From Lytechinus pictus (taxonomy: Eukaryota > Echinodermata > Echinoidea > Temnopleuroida > Toxopneustidae): a stretch of DNA of 64,000 nucleotides. The notes beneath the pieces were generated by a model, which saw only the letters and a program-made list of their open reading frames with translations, made no database searches and had not been told where the DNA came from. The stretch lies in the NCBI RefSeq assembly GCF_037042905.1, contig NC_087249.1, forward strand, positions 38,439,401-38,503,400. The letters run 5' to 3'. Below, one piece after another: positions 21,903 through 36,900 of this stretch; position 1 is the stretch's first letter; each line of letters opens with the position of its first letter. The translations under genes and the position numbers were made by a program.

Positions 21903-24900
21903 CTGCATTAGAGAAGAGAAGAAAAAGAAAGATCAAATATTACTTGTATGGCGTATATCATAATGATAAAATGAAGTCTATGGGGTTTAGGGAGATTTTT
22001 TTTAAAGAAAGAAAAAAGAACAGAAGTAAATTCATAAAATTTTTTGTAATCGATTTTCACTTGATTGCTCTCAGCGAATCAGATGTAAGGATTTGCAGGA
22101 GCCTGTAACAATAGTTGGTGAAGATTACTATTTGTTCAATGAAAATCTCCAAGAAAGAAGAAAAGCCTTAGAACATGTAAACATCATTAATTAATAATTT
22201 ACTCATACATACTCAATATTATAAACCTCTTTCTGTATAGTCATATGATATTGTACCAAACATCATGGAATTCTATTTTATTAATGCAACTTTTAAGGAT
22301 AATTTACAATGTAAATGAATCTATATCAAAGCCTCCAGGTCTCAAACGATGCCCTTTTTGTTTATAAACCTAAATAAATAAATGAATAAATAAATAAATA
22401 AAATGAATTATAATACAAGTGGAATACCTCTGGCAGTCTCACCTGCATTATGATATTCAAAATAGCAGCAGTGCTGACTTTGAAAACAATTCTATGTAAG
22501 ATGAATAATTTTTTTCAAAAAGTGCAAGCAATACATTCATTTCATGATAAAGTCAAATAAATTCAATGACCTAAAATGACACTTGACCTTGACTAAGAAG
22601 CTTTTTTTTTTCATTTCATATCATTTGTGATATTAAAGAGACTAGAAGATCAGAAATAGTAGATGTAAATACAAGTACCATGACATCAATCATTATATAA
22701 ATATCAAAAAGAATTAACAGTTTTAATTATCTTTTAACCCATTTGAGACTCAGCCTGCCTATATGCAGGCAGGGTCTATGTGATACATGTGTGATAGCAT
22801 TACGAGCTAGTATCCAATGTGTTATGATTGTGAATTTTAAAAACATCTTTAATGGGTATAGATTTACCTCGGCCCTTGTTGCAGAATTTCTAAGAGTGAC
22901 GACACCATCCTTGAGTTCTTGTTCACCTATGACAGCTAATAGAGGTATACTGTACTTCTCAGCCTGTTGATACTGATCTAACATCTTAGGGTTCTTCTTG
23001 TATGACATCTCAGCCTACAACAATGAGAAAAAAATTGAAAAAATATACATTAACAAAAAATGCCGTCCCCCCCATCCGACCAAAAGAGAAATTAATCCCA
23101 CTTTTTGTGCTGGAAATCCTTTATAAATTTATCAACCTAACATTCAATGGGGAACATTACTCTACAGATAGAGGGAACAGCCATGGACATATATCCCACA
23201 TATTCCAATCTTTTCATAGGGAAACTCAATTCCTTGCAAATCTCCCAAAAAGGGATGCCCCAGATCAATTTGATTAGCTCTAAGACATACTGAACAATAT
23301 ACACTCCACAATAAAATTCTCTTTTGACTCATAAAACCACATACATTTTCTTAATGTCTCTCCTACTGAAGCAGAAATCTACACCAAACCCACTGACCCC
23401 ACGCATGTCTCCTACCAACATCATGCTATCCCAAATACTCCTCCAAAGGAATTGAATATACATAGCCAGGTATAAAGAGTTGAGAGAATATGTTCAACTA
23501 AAGGAAAACAGATCCCCACCTACTTTGGGGAAAAAATATTTAACCCCAACATCATCCAAGAGCAAATCAAATGGGCCCATGAACATTCATAGAAGACCAA
23601 CCTTGATATCAGCTGACCATAGTTCATTACACAATTTCATTCTCATTACCATCACCACCAACACCATTATCATTTATCATCATCATCATCACAATCAACA
23701 TCACTATCAACATCACCACCATCATCATCACCATGACAATCATCACCATCATCATCATCATCGTCATCATCATCACAATCACCATCATTATCATCACCAC
23801 CAACACCATCATATCATCACCATCACCATCATCACCATCACCATCATCATCATCACCATCATCATCATAATCATCATCATCATCACCATCATCATCACCA
23901 TCATCATCATAATAGACTAACCTTGATATCAGCAGACCATAGTTCATTACATAGTTTCATTCTCTCTTCAAGCATGTTGGGTTGAGCTGAAGCGACCAGG
24001 ACCTGAGTCTCAATCGTCCTCACAACGTCCTCCGAGAGTTGAGCCTTGGCTTCCATTATGGAGAACACTCTCTCGATACCGATACTAACGCCAACACAAG
24101 GTACCTGATGGCAAATAGGCAAATGATAAAGGAAAAATCTAATATATCAATCTGTTTATATTTCTTTGCTTTTGGGAAGGCATTTATCCACACTTTGCCA
24201 CTCTCCACTCAGGTACTAAGTGTGTAATGAGAAGGATGCAAAAGCCTATGTAATGTGTTTAGCAAATTGATTTTAGCAACTCTTGTTGGTATGCTTCACA
24301 AGGTATGGAGACAGTGCATGCAGGGTACGATGAACGAGATAAAGATATATCTGCAAAAATAAGAAAATGCTTACAAACCTTTTTGTTCTTGGCATCGAAC
24401 ATGCCCACAAGGTTGTCATAGCGACCACCACCAGCGACAGAGCCGACGCCCACCTGCTCCCCCGTCTTGGTCGGTAAGCACTCCGCCCCCTTGAGCACGG
24501 CTTCATATATCACACCTGTGTAATAATCCAATCCTCTCGCTAAGCTCATGTCGAATGATACCTAAAAAATATAAAATATAGGTGAATAGTTTGACAGCCT
24601 TATAATCACTTGCGTCTACTTGTAATAGATAGTCCACTATCAATCTGGGACCCGTTTCCCAAATACTCGTTACAATAGCATTAGAACAGTGTCTATAACA
24701 AATCAGCCAATCAGATTGAAGGATTTCAGTAGCTTTTAACGGTTACTGTAAATTTATTCTCATGACAAGTTTTATGAAACGGGCCCCTAGTTACTATTAT
24801 GGTAACTTTGCCATCCAATGGTAACTACCATGGTAATGTTGATCAACAGCCAATCAGAATCAAAGATTCCATGCAAGTTACCATTGGATGGCAAAGTTAC

Positions 24901-27900
24901 CATAATGGTAACTTTTATGCAACAGTGCCCTAGTGGTTTTGGATGTTTAGTTTACACTACACTTGGTCTAATATCCACTTTATAGACAACTTGTCAGAGG
25001 TCTTTGCCCTGTCTTTTAGCAGGAATCCCACAATAAAAATGATGTGTCTTTGCATTGCAGCTTTCCCCCTTACTTTGTAAATGATGAAGAGTGATTATAG
25101 ATGATGAAAAGCCACTTGCGGGATTCATACAGGACAAACACGGCTCTGACATTCGACAAGGTAACTTAATCTAATTGTTGGGGAAAAAAATTTGATCAAG
25201 CACCTAACAAAAGATATATATGCGCAATATCGCAAAATGAATCCAATAAAACACATCTTTATCAAATATCATCCACATCATAACTGTATAAGGGCATATA
25301 ATCTAGAAATGTATTGGAATAGCCACAGCATTTGACGGGGGGGGGGGGGGGGGGGGGTCTCCAAACCACACTTAAAAATAGGCTATAGCCTGCCATATTC
25401 CTTGATTTGTTTATCTAAATCTTTGGCAAACTCACCAACAACATTCTGCAACATTTCATTGCATTTTAAGCATTCTGAAGAGTGGATTTGGAGCTTTGTT
25501 AGGTACAATATTATTATTATTTATTATCATTATTAACCCTAAATAGACTGGGCTATTTCGACCCCTAAGAAGACTGGGGGGGGGAGGCTGATTCAGCCCC
25601 CCCCCCTTATGATCTCGGTTGTCGATCACGCGATCACGACCAAAATTGGCACGAGCGTTACCCATGGCATTATCTACAAAACTATAATATCAAATTCTGT
25701 GAAAAATCTCATTGCTCATTAACTATGTTAATTTATGCATAAAGTTTGCTCTCATTAGCAAAATAATGCCCCTAAAATGCAAATTATTGTTACACATACT
25801 CTTTATATGCATCTGATTAAATTTATTTAAAAAAAATGTCAACATCACATTCATTTTTTTAATGTATTTTATTGTTTTCTACATTTCTTATGTATTTCTC
25901 TGTTTTTCGACTTTTTTGTTTTTATTGTTTTTTCAATGGAAATTGTCAGAGACTTTATTTTGACCATAAACAAGATAAAATTAATTGATTTTAAGCAGTA
26001 AAAGAAAAAATATGATACATTTTATGAATTTTGACTAAAAACACTATTTCCATTGGATTTGTACACAAATTCATGTTTTTGAGCAATTTTGGGTCTGCAT
26101 GCACTTACGAAATGTTGTGTAATTTTGGATCGCATACCGGGGGTCACAATTTTGGTCTCAAAAGTTGCGCGAGACTTGAAAGTAAAAAGTCAGCAAGTGA
26201 CGCGGTAAAAAAAAATTGTGCGGCGGATTTATTATGAAAAATGTCGAGGGGGGGCTGAATCAGCCCCCCCAGCCTTCTTAGGGTTAACTGTTTTAATAAA
26301 ATTCAATCTGTTTAATCTTACCTTGTCCAGCACACCAAAGATCTCGCAGTACTTGAGTAGTAGCCTCATAGCTTCCAGACCTTGCTTTGCAGACTTGTTA
26401 TCCTTGAGTGATGATTCATTCAATAGTTTATTAACCAGTTCTTGACCACCTTTGGATAAAGGAAAGGAATAAAACCTGTCTAAAGTGTGGAGGCTTCATT
26501 GTACACCATGCAGGAAAATAAAATTACATGGGCGTTTGGAGCAATTTAATGTAGACTCCAAATGCTTAAAAGAACTAAGCCTGAGTCGAATCGATTTTAA
26601 AATCGGTGTTCGATCGATGTCATCGAACGCCGATGCAGATTTTGCAAAATCGGTGCATCGAAAAAAAAAAAAAATACGTCGGCCGGCCGATTCATTTGGT
26701 TCACACAATCAAACATCAAAATAAACAGTAATATCCGTCTCGACTACTACTTACTTCATTTATATTGCCCCCAAAATGAAACGGATTGTGTAATTATGAT
26801 GCCTATTCACCATTAATTTGAAGTTTATTTCGATCATAGTTCGAGTCTTACTCGTCTGCACGGCTCGTCTGCTCGTGCCGAGATAATTTATGCACGATGA
26901 ATTTATGAATGGCCTAGGAAGTCGCCATTGTTCGTGCATGCGCAGTACTGTGCTTTAATCAAATCAGAAAATGGCCGGAAAATGGATGCGATCAACGTAT
27001 AAAAGTAAATCTTGCTTTCATGAACAATATTAATATCATGACCATAGAACATGATTTAATCGTAATATTTAACAATAATTTGCATATGATAATCATTAAT
27101 ATGAATTTAGAGCTTGATGTGAAACGTTTGTATTTCGTTTCAATTTTCAATGGCGGACATCACATGACAATCGACTTGAGTGAGTGGAATCGCACTTGTC
27201 TAAAAAAATAATTACACGTCAGGATTGATTATCGAACATTGTCAACATGTAGAAACTCTTTTGATGATCGTAATATCACCATATAATAATATTTTACATG
27301 ACACAACAGAGAAAAATTACATTTGATATTTTTTCCCATCAATTTGAAGCTTGTTTGTGCCCAACTTTGGGCTCTGATTTCATGAATGGAAAATATGTCA
27401 GACGTCATCGAACGCGCATGCGCATTGTGCTTCTTTTCTCGGAGCGAGCTCGGAGACGTCCAGAGATGGAATAAAAAATAAAAATAATGCCAGTATAATA
27501 CTATTAATTCTTCCATATGAACATAACATACTTTGCTGACATCGTCAATATTTTTAGTATGGCCATAAAATCTTATTAAATCGTAATTATTTTACATCCA
27601 ATAATAATTTATATGAAGTTAGAGCTCGATCCGAGACATTCGTATTTATTTCGATCACAAGCTCTTGTGTCTAAAATAAATGGATTATCATTATCAGGAT
27701 TAAGTCTCGAACATCGTCAGAACTCATATTTTCCAATCTTTCCTCACAATCGTTATATATCAGCATTGAATACCAATTCAAATGACCATCCAGAGAAAAT
27801 TACGTATTTATTTCCATCAATTTATTTGGAGCTAATTTTGGATCCAACTACCCCGCCAACTACACAATCTCAGGCAAGTTACAGCGCTCTCCCCGCTGTT

Positions 27901-30900
27901 TGCACTTGTTGGATGGCGCTGGCAAGCATGCCTGTCGTTTCGGGAGAGTGAGTGAACGGGGCTGGTTTGTGCGAGGCTGGACTGCGAATGCTAGTTGACC
28001 GAAAATCATTCGGATCGACTCTGCGTGATTCATGTCTTTAATATTGTTTCATTTTAAACTTATATGTTATCATCTGCAAATATCATTGTTGAAGATATTT
28101 TGGGAAGAATTCTGCATTGCCCCCGGCCTTTTTTGTGTTTTGTGATCATGGAAAATACAAACGAACTTTGCTCTGTCATCTGCTTTTGCAACGCTCACCC
28201 GGCGCGGCCAGCGCAGACCGTCAGTGCATGTAGTGCATGCATAGCGCATGCATCGACGGCCGGCCGGAGCAAAAAAAAATGACTCGATTTTCCCCGCCTT
28301 CAAATTTCGATGCATCGATGTTCGATCGAATTAAAGCTGTCGAACACCGGTTTTCAAAATAATCGATATGACTCAGGCTTAAAAAGAACCCTAGAAAATC
28401 CTCATTTACTGCAATGTTGAAGCTTGTCCAATGTTGCAGTCTTAGCTACTAGGCTGTGAAAAGTATCCCCAAAAATGAAAAATTAATTTTTTTTGCCAAA
28501 CACTAAGTTTACTTTGTGGGCATATGTTTTCAGGACCAAACATATGACCACAAAAGAATAAACCGCATAACAAGGGGGTTCCATACTGATTCATTTCTTT
28601 GCAAACCTTCAGAAGTTACCTATCTAAAGCATGAGTAAGAAGCCAATAATGAGATTCATACTATAATCAGGGCACGACCCTGGTGCCAGTCTGCCAGACC
28701 TTTAAAAGTCGCTGTTGAAAAATAAACCTTTCAAGAATGCCAAAATTAACGAGTCTGCCATGTCCAGTAAAAAATCTTTGGGAAAAGTAAAAAGTCTGAG
28801 AAAGGGAAGATGAACGGACAGTCACATGATTCAGCGAGTAATAATTTAAGTGATTGGAGCAGATTGTTAAGGATTGATAGAGTCGATAAATGTGTTGCGA
28901 ACTGTGAGAGATCAGCCAAAAAAAGAACCATTATCCTACGATTGAAATGAAATCCATATTTTTTATTGTTCGAACTAGACTTGAAATACTCCAAAAATTT
29001 GCTTTGCCCAATTTATTGTGGACCTGGCAGTCGCTGTGCAGCGCCAGATAGATGAGGCTCTATCCCTTTAATCGTTGAACGCCAAACAGGGTAGCAGCGA
29101 CTCCCATCTTTTAACGTCTTTTGGTCTGACACGGCTTGAACCCCTGACCTCCCGGTTGTGAGACGGGGGCTCAACCAGCTGAGCCAACACACCGGTTGGT
29201 AGTCAGGTAGCATTTCCTTACCATTTTGTTGGACAAAGACACCAATCTTGTCAGCTGCCACAGGATCAATTCCTTTCTCATCTATCATTTCAGCTCGCAC
29301 ATCTTCCCAGAAAGTCTGATAAAAGATATCAATAAAAAATCAATCCTTATAATGCATTTGAAACTATTCATGTAAATTAAAGTGGAAATTATCTCCAATA
29401 GGGACATGTTGACAACCATTACCGGCAGCACAGAGACATTGTTAGTGCTAACGATGAGCAAACAGAGGCTGTTACAACCAGTAATTTTGCAGCAATGCCT
29501 GATGTCAAACAACGCGTTATTTACATCTTGGATCACAGTTTTACATCAAAATCTGTCAGATGTTACTGGGCCTATTTTAAAGCTCTTGTCAGTGCTAACA
29601 ATGCTTATGTGTGATGGATACTGTATTACGAGTATAGCTAGCTTTAGCAGGTTTATCTCAGCTCATCATGATTTTCTTCATCTTCCCTTCTACTGGAATA
29701 TAGCTTAAATGATATGAATGAGGTTTTAATACCTTGTCGAGCTTGTCTACTGCCGAACACGCCGTCCTAAACTTATCTTCTGGTACACCGCATGCTTCAA
29801 ACATTCCATCCAATATCTGCCTGTGATTCACCTTCAAAAGAAATCATAACAGTGCAATTCACAAGACGTTGCCAATTTGAAGATCAATGCAAAATGTTAG
29901 ACTTTGATGATTAGCTTATAGTTTAATTACTTTTGTTACAAGGTAGACAATATATACAAACATGTATAATAAAATAAGCAATTTTTATTTTTTGGTAATA
30001 AAAAAAAGCTTTAGAAGAGGACAATGGGGACATAAGATCGCCTGCCCATCTGTTGACAAATTAGTAATGGCACAACTGAATGAAAAATATTGCTTCAACC
30101 CCCGTTCCACAAAGAACAAGACCTCTGACAGACTTTCAAAGATTTCTGAGGTCTTTCATAATTCCTGATTGGTCTTTCAGTGATATTCGTGGTCTCCAAA
30201 ACTTTTTGAAACTGTTCAAAACAGTCTTTCAGGAGAGTGGTCTTTCAGCAGTCTTTCAGCGATCTCTTGATGAACTTTCAAAGTTCTTATTTATAGTCTT
30301 TCCATGATCTTTTTAGTTTCTGAAGATTTTTTGTGGAGATCAATGAAAGATCAGTGAAAGGCCAGGACAAGTCCATGGAAAGAATTCTGAAAGATCACTT
30401 GTTGCATAAAATATCTCGGAAAGACAATTGCAAGATCTCTATAAGTATCAGTTACTTTTTCTGAGTTCTTTGAAGGGTATTTCAGAGCCATTCCACAGAG
30501 CTGACAAATTTCAGTGATCTTGGAGACTGCTTCAAGACCTTGCCAATTTTTGGTCTTTCAAAGGTCTCCCTTCTGTGGAATGGGAGCCATAGATTTTGAA
30601 AATCAATAAATTCATTATTTTCAATCAGATTTTGATGAAATTCTCATTACTTTGCTCACTGAATTCTACATTTAATTTTTTTTTATAGATATAATTATTT
30701 TCATCCTGGAGTACCCTTTGATCCCTACTAACATTCTATTAAAGGTGTCTACCGAAAAACATAAGACTCTGCAGGGGGTAATCACTGGTTCATCAGGAGA
30801 GCATTTCATTAAAAAAAAAATTCTGACAAGTTGTCCGATCTGACAACTTTCCTTGATTTTAATTGGCTAAGAAGATCTGTTACTAAGGTAACTGTCAGAT

Positions 30901-33900
30901 AAAACAGGATTTGTCAAGTAAAACATCCCAAAACGACAAGTCCTCTCATGAATTACTCCCTAGAACGATGCTTCATCAGCCGAATTAACTTCCTTTTTTT
31001 ATCCCGTTTCAGAGAAGTTAAGAATACACCTACCTTGATAACGAAGTCTCCTAATTTGAGGTTTGTAAGGATCTCATAGACGATCTTTACACACTCGGCA
31101 TCAGGTATCATGGCATCATACTGACCAGCGATGTCAAAATCCTGAAAATAAAACATGATATAGAGGTTTGTGATTACATGTATCACATGGTATACAAATA
31201 TTGACTGATCATGAAAGCTATAGTAAAATTGATTGCTCCTAAGAGAGTGTTGCAAGAAAATATTTGCAATCAATTGCAAATATTCTGTTGCAATTTTACA
31301 GTTGATTGATCCCTTTAAACTTTAGCAAATCAGATTACACTCCTTGTTTCGTGGAGCAGATTAGCAATCAACCGCAAATTTGCAATTAATTGCACGGCAC
31401 AGGCTTGATTTCGGAAACAAAAATAGACTTGCAATTGATCGCGAGTTTCTTGCAATGCCCCATAGTGACCTTGAGAATGTAGCTAACTATCAGGAAAACA
31501 GAAGGCCTGTAGTATAAAGACCAATGACGGCTAATAGTTCTAAAAGAGCAGTCAATATTTGCTATTATATACTGATAATGTTTTTAGCAGGGCAATAGTA
31601 AAATCTATTTCCCTGCTCAATTTATGCCAATTGGTATATAATCAAAACACAGCCTGCATCAGGTATCATGGGGTCATACTAACTCATGGACAAATTTTTT
31701 TAGAACTGTGCCACTTCAATGGGGATATTTAGGTATTCATTAAAGTTGGTCTTGTGTAGTTACACGAGAACCCATGCACCCAATTGCTACAATTTTCAAA
31801 TAACGATCTCTATGACCGTTGACCTTTAACCTTGTGACCCCAAACCATGAGACAGTTGAAGGGACAAAAGTATGTCGAGAGAAAAGAATATGATTAGGCA
31901 GAAAGAAAGCATTGGGAAGAGGGGAAAGGGAAGGGAAATGATAAGGAGACGAGAAGAGAAAACATTTGAAACGGGGGGGGGGAGGGAATGAGTGAGAAGT
32001 TTATACTTACACATTGGTAGAATTCTCTATATCTTCCTCTAGTCATTGCAGGGTTATCTCTCCTATAAACCTTTGCTATGTGATATCTCTTGATCTTGGC
32101 AATCTTATTCATTGCTACATAGCGAGCAAAAGGAACCTGAATCACATAGTTAAGGATTCTAAACGTTAGAAAGGTTTCTGTTAATGATATTCTATACATT
32201 CAACATGAAGCATTGTGGTCTCTTGCCTTTGAAATGGAGGCTCAAAGTTTTAAATTTTAACCATTCTTTCAGCAAGTTGATCCACATCATGCTGCACTCA
32301 ACCCAGGTGAGGTGAATGGGTACCCAGCAGGATTGATTCCTTGATGCAACAAGTGCCTTTAGCAACTAGAGCTAAAGCCAGGATAATATATGGAACACAA
32401 TTAAATATGCAACTACATAAGATACATTAATTTGCACTTAATAATTATTACTATTATGCAAATCAACAGGCTTAACACAAAATAAAGGGCATATCAATGA
32501 ATGAGCACCTAAAAGCCCTTCTAACAAATAAATAATATCCATTTCGTTCTAAAAATAGTAAAAAAAATTCTTACTCCTGTTTCCCGAAAATACATGAACA
32601 GACTCACTCTTGAGAATCATTACACTCTATAAAGACTGGGCTATTTTGATGCCTAAAACAATGAGAAGAGAGTGGAGGGGCTGATGAAGAGCCCCTACTC
32701 CCCCCCAAAAAAAAAATCTCAACCATTATTGCATGGTCTAAATGAAAATTGACACACACACTACCCACAAATAATCTACAAAAGTTGAAGTCAAATTAAC
32801 ATAAAATCTCATAAAAAATGTATTATGCTACTGAATGAAGTCAAAACTCTGCTCAAAGTAAAACTTAATAAAGCCTCAAAACTGGTGATTTGTTCTTTTT
32901 ACACTCTGGACTGTAAAGATCAAAAGGATACAGTTAGATCGTATCTGAGTGAGAGGAGTTCCCCTCCTTGATCTTTCAGATCGTAGATGAGCTTGGAGTC
33001 TTCCCCGTACTTCCCTGTCAGGGTTTCCTTCAGCTCAAAGACAGGTGTGTCGATGGTCTCGGCTCCGTGACGTTTGAAGGTGTCAATGATCACCTTGAAA
33101 ACACCCTCTCTGATTGCCATCTGCCTGGGTGTGTAATCCCTGGTACCCTGGTTTCACAAAAAATAAAATAAAAAACAAAATGATATCACATATATGTAAA
33201 TAGCAAGTGGAATCTGATCAGCATTGTATTCTCAATTTCTCAAAGTATGAGATTTTCAGTTTTATGCAAAATGTACACAAATATTTTCCAAAAGCTTAAA
33301 TATATATTATTTACTTTTATGTAATATATTTTATTTTTCAAAATATGAATAACAAATCTATGTTCATAACAGCAAAATATTTCCTACCTGGTTTAAAAAG
33401 TTAAATTTTCCACTCAACCATATAACATCACTCCTACACAATGTCACTTCAATGTCCCAAATCACTTCTATAATGTATATGTCCCAAAGCAAAGAAAAAG
33501 TGAATAGTCCAGTACTGTGCAGAATGTTCCCTCCTATACTAAAAGTAGCTCATTCCCTTTATATACAAGTTCATGTGGTATTGTCCACCTGGAATCATTC
33601 TAGGGGCATTGCAGCAAGTTGGTCCATTTTAAGGAGGGGGGGGGGGAGCTTTTGGATCCCACTATGAATACCAATACAAGTAAACTGACACACTGGGGGG
33701 GTCATTTCATGAAGAGAATTAACAGTGATTTTAAATGTCCAATTTGCTCTCAGCCAATCAGATGCTAGGATTTCTAGAAGCTTATAACAATAATGTAATG
33801 AAAATCACTGACTAATTGTTTCATGAAATGCTCCCCAGTTGTCTAGTTCTTAAATCAACGAACTTCTGTGGGGGTAGGTATCACTACCCCCTTATTAAAC

Positions 33901-36900
33901 CTTTTCCCTTTCCTGATCCCACACCCATCAATGCCCATTGTTAACCATCCTTGAATACGGGAAAGGCGGAGTCCGAAACTTCTCTGAATTTCTCAGGCGG
34001 GGAGAAACAAGCTTGTATCATTAGGGCCATTCACACTAAAGGAAACTTTCTATCTCATCTTTACTGTTCACACGCAGTGACTGTTCCCACATAGTGAAAA
34101 ATCACGAGAAATACGAGCAAGAAACCCTCAAAACTTGCAAGACCCTAATATCGACCCAGATAACTTCAAGGAGGTGGATCGACGTGTGTACGCGTATTCA
34201 CGTATACAGGCATCAATATGATTATGCGCTCTGCATCATGGGATATTAAAAAATAAGATCTGTGTGAGGATAAACATACACAGTGCTCGTCAAATCATCT
34301 AAATGATTCTGGAAAAAAAAAACGCAAGGAGAACAGCAAGTTGGATTACAATATATTTTCTGCCACATCCACACACCAAATAATAATTCCCATTTTTTTG
34401 CATCGCTATACGAAAATCATTTTTCAAACTTCATTTCTTCCTCAGTGTGTGAACGCCACTATTATTGTTGATAGTAGTTTTGAGTGAACTGGCAGTGATC
34501 CAAAATAAAAGGATCAATGTCGGGTCAACATGTAGTAGTGTCATTGACTGACAATAGCCCTAGGCCCCGCAACACAAAGGTTAGCGATTAATCGCAAAAT
34601 GAAATGGCTTATCAAGATCATCGTTTATAGGTCATAGATATTCCAATCACTTTTCACCTCTCAGACACAACTCATACCAAACAAATGATAATAATTGTAG
34701 TAATGACAATGTAGCATACCTGCCAACCTTTGATAATAAAAAATCAGTATCAAAGTTCCGTCGGCGCCGAGCGGGTGTCCGGTCCGGCCCGCTCCAACGG
34801 TAGGGACTCTTTGCATTTTCAGCATGTAAAAGTAGCATTTCCCTACACTTTTTAAAGCAAATTTACCCTCATTACCACACCAGAGGATGACCTAATATAC
34901 ATGTAGAGTCTACCTTTATTCATCAATTAAAAATTTAAAAAAAAAGGTCTTTAAAATATCACTTTTGTGACAAAAACCACCCAGTTTCATTCAGGTGTGA
35001 TATGTTTTCATTTAAATCTATATAGACTTAGGGTTAATTTTCTTGTTCATCAGAGCTCTCTAAAAACTTTGATTTTGAGCATATTTTTGTGAGGCCCTCA
35101 ATTGGTGGAAAGTGAGATTGATGCAGATCTTCATCTCCACACATTCTATTTTTAATTAGACAAAAAATAATTTCAGGATTTTATGATTAATTTAGATTTA
35201 AGTTATCCCTACTGTATTAAAAACTGACAAGCCAATAAATCAAACATTTATTATCAAGCCTACATGTATCAATCATGCATCAAGAGAAAGTAAGCCAAAC
35301 ATTGACATTGTCTTATTCATGTTATTTCACCAAAAAGGGTTTACTGACTGAGGACAAGGTTATATCATAACCTACATTGGATAAGTGCTTGTTGGTAGAA
35401 GAAAGCAGATTTTCAACCATGACAAATACGGAGCCGAAACTAACGACTGCATGCGCCCGACCCGCACCCACCACTGCACTTGCGGTGCGCCGGTAAGACG
35501 GGGAGGCTGAGGCCCAGCCACTGGGCGGGCGCCGGGAGTTCAGGCATGGTTTAGGCAAGCGAAGCAAGCAAAGTAGATTTGGCGTTCGGCTCCGAAGGCT
35601 CAACCCGAGATCGAAAGTTGATCATCTTTCTTCCTCAAAAAATTGACAATTATTCGAAAAATAAAGTACAGATCAATGTTAAAATTGCATAGGAATAGAT
35701 CTAACTTAATTGCGTCGGTACGCGGCCGGGCAGGGGCCGGTGTTCAACGACCTGCCGTTCATATCTCATCAGCAGACTCAGCGATATACCACTGTAATCA
35801 CCAACACACTCTAGATATGTACGCTACATCACTAACTCACTCCCACACTACAAAATCATCCGGCGACATGGGCAAAATCCTCAAATAAAAAGTAAAATTT
35901 TCTTACCTAAGTCACCATGTTTTGCGTCAAAAATATCACCATCGGTGATTCTTAACATCGTAGTTAGGAAACAAGGGGTCTAAAAAGGTTACTTTTTCAC
36001 GGTTTTTCCGATGTTCTTGGATTATGAAAACGTGTCCTCACTAAACACTGGCTCTTTCGCTAGCCAATGTCAGCCGCCATATTTTTCCGCAAGTCAACGC
36101 TAACGACAACACCTCAAAATGTAGCGCCCTAAGTGCTGCCGTTGCGTGTATGCTCGTTAATTTTCACATGTATTTGCAATGGAACTGCGCACTTAGCAGT
36201 GTTCGCGCCGTTTAAAGTCGCTCTCTGTGTATATCGTGTATGTAGCTAGCGCATTTGCGTTTATGCATTAGTCGCATCTTACAGCCGTGCATGCGTTAGT
36301 CGCATTATACAGCCGTTTCAATAATTTCAACACTATATTGATTAACCCGAAAATCGGAATTTTGGTTTTAAAATTCGAAATTTGGAATGGAGGTCGAAAA
36401 ATCGGTATAATTCCGCCAAAATCGGAATGGTTGGCAGGTATGATGTAGAGGTATTGTGGCCCAGTGGATAAGTCTCCACACTTTGAACAAGGTCCAGGAT
36501 ACAAATCCCACCATGACTCTCCTGTCCTTTGGCAAGGCGTTTATCCCCATATGAGTAGGGGGCGTCATGGTCAAGTGGTTAAGACTCATGTCTTTCAATC
36601 AGAGGGACGTGGGTTTGATTTCCGGCCATGGCATTTCTCCTTCAGCTAGAAAGTTACTCACAATGTGCTGCACTCAACCAAGGTGTGATAATGGGTACCG
36701 GCAGGAAGGAATTCCTTGAATCCTCAAGCATCTAACTACGGTTACCATGCTATAGTGTGCAGCGCTTAAAAACATTTTGTTAATCAAAAGATAATGTTGC
36801 ATATTACTATTAATAAACAAGACCATCTGAATACAGATATCATACCTTTGCAGTTTTGAGGACATATTTCTGGGTAGGTCCATCTCCAAGCTGCACCTTC

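Noticed and set aside
23480-23947. Long His-rich (plus) and Asp/Met-rich (minus) open frames
   Set aside because: They are translations of the CAT/CAC triplet array in HARS intron 10 and overlap the exon 10 end in the wrong frame.
29013-29210. tRNA gene on the minus strand (tRNA-Val-like)
   Set aside because: The A and B boxes are present but the acceptor stem does not close and an unrelated body follows, as in a SINE.
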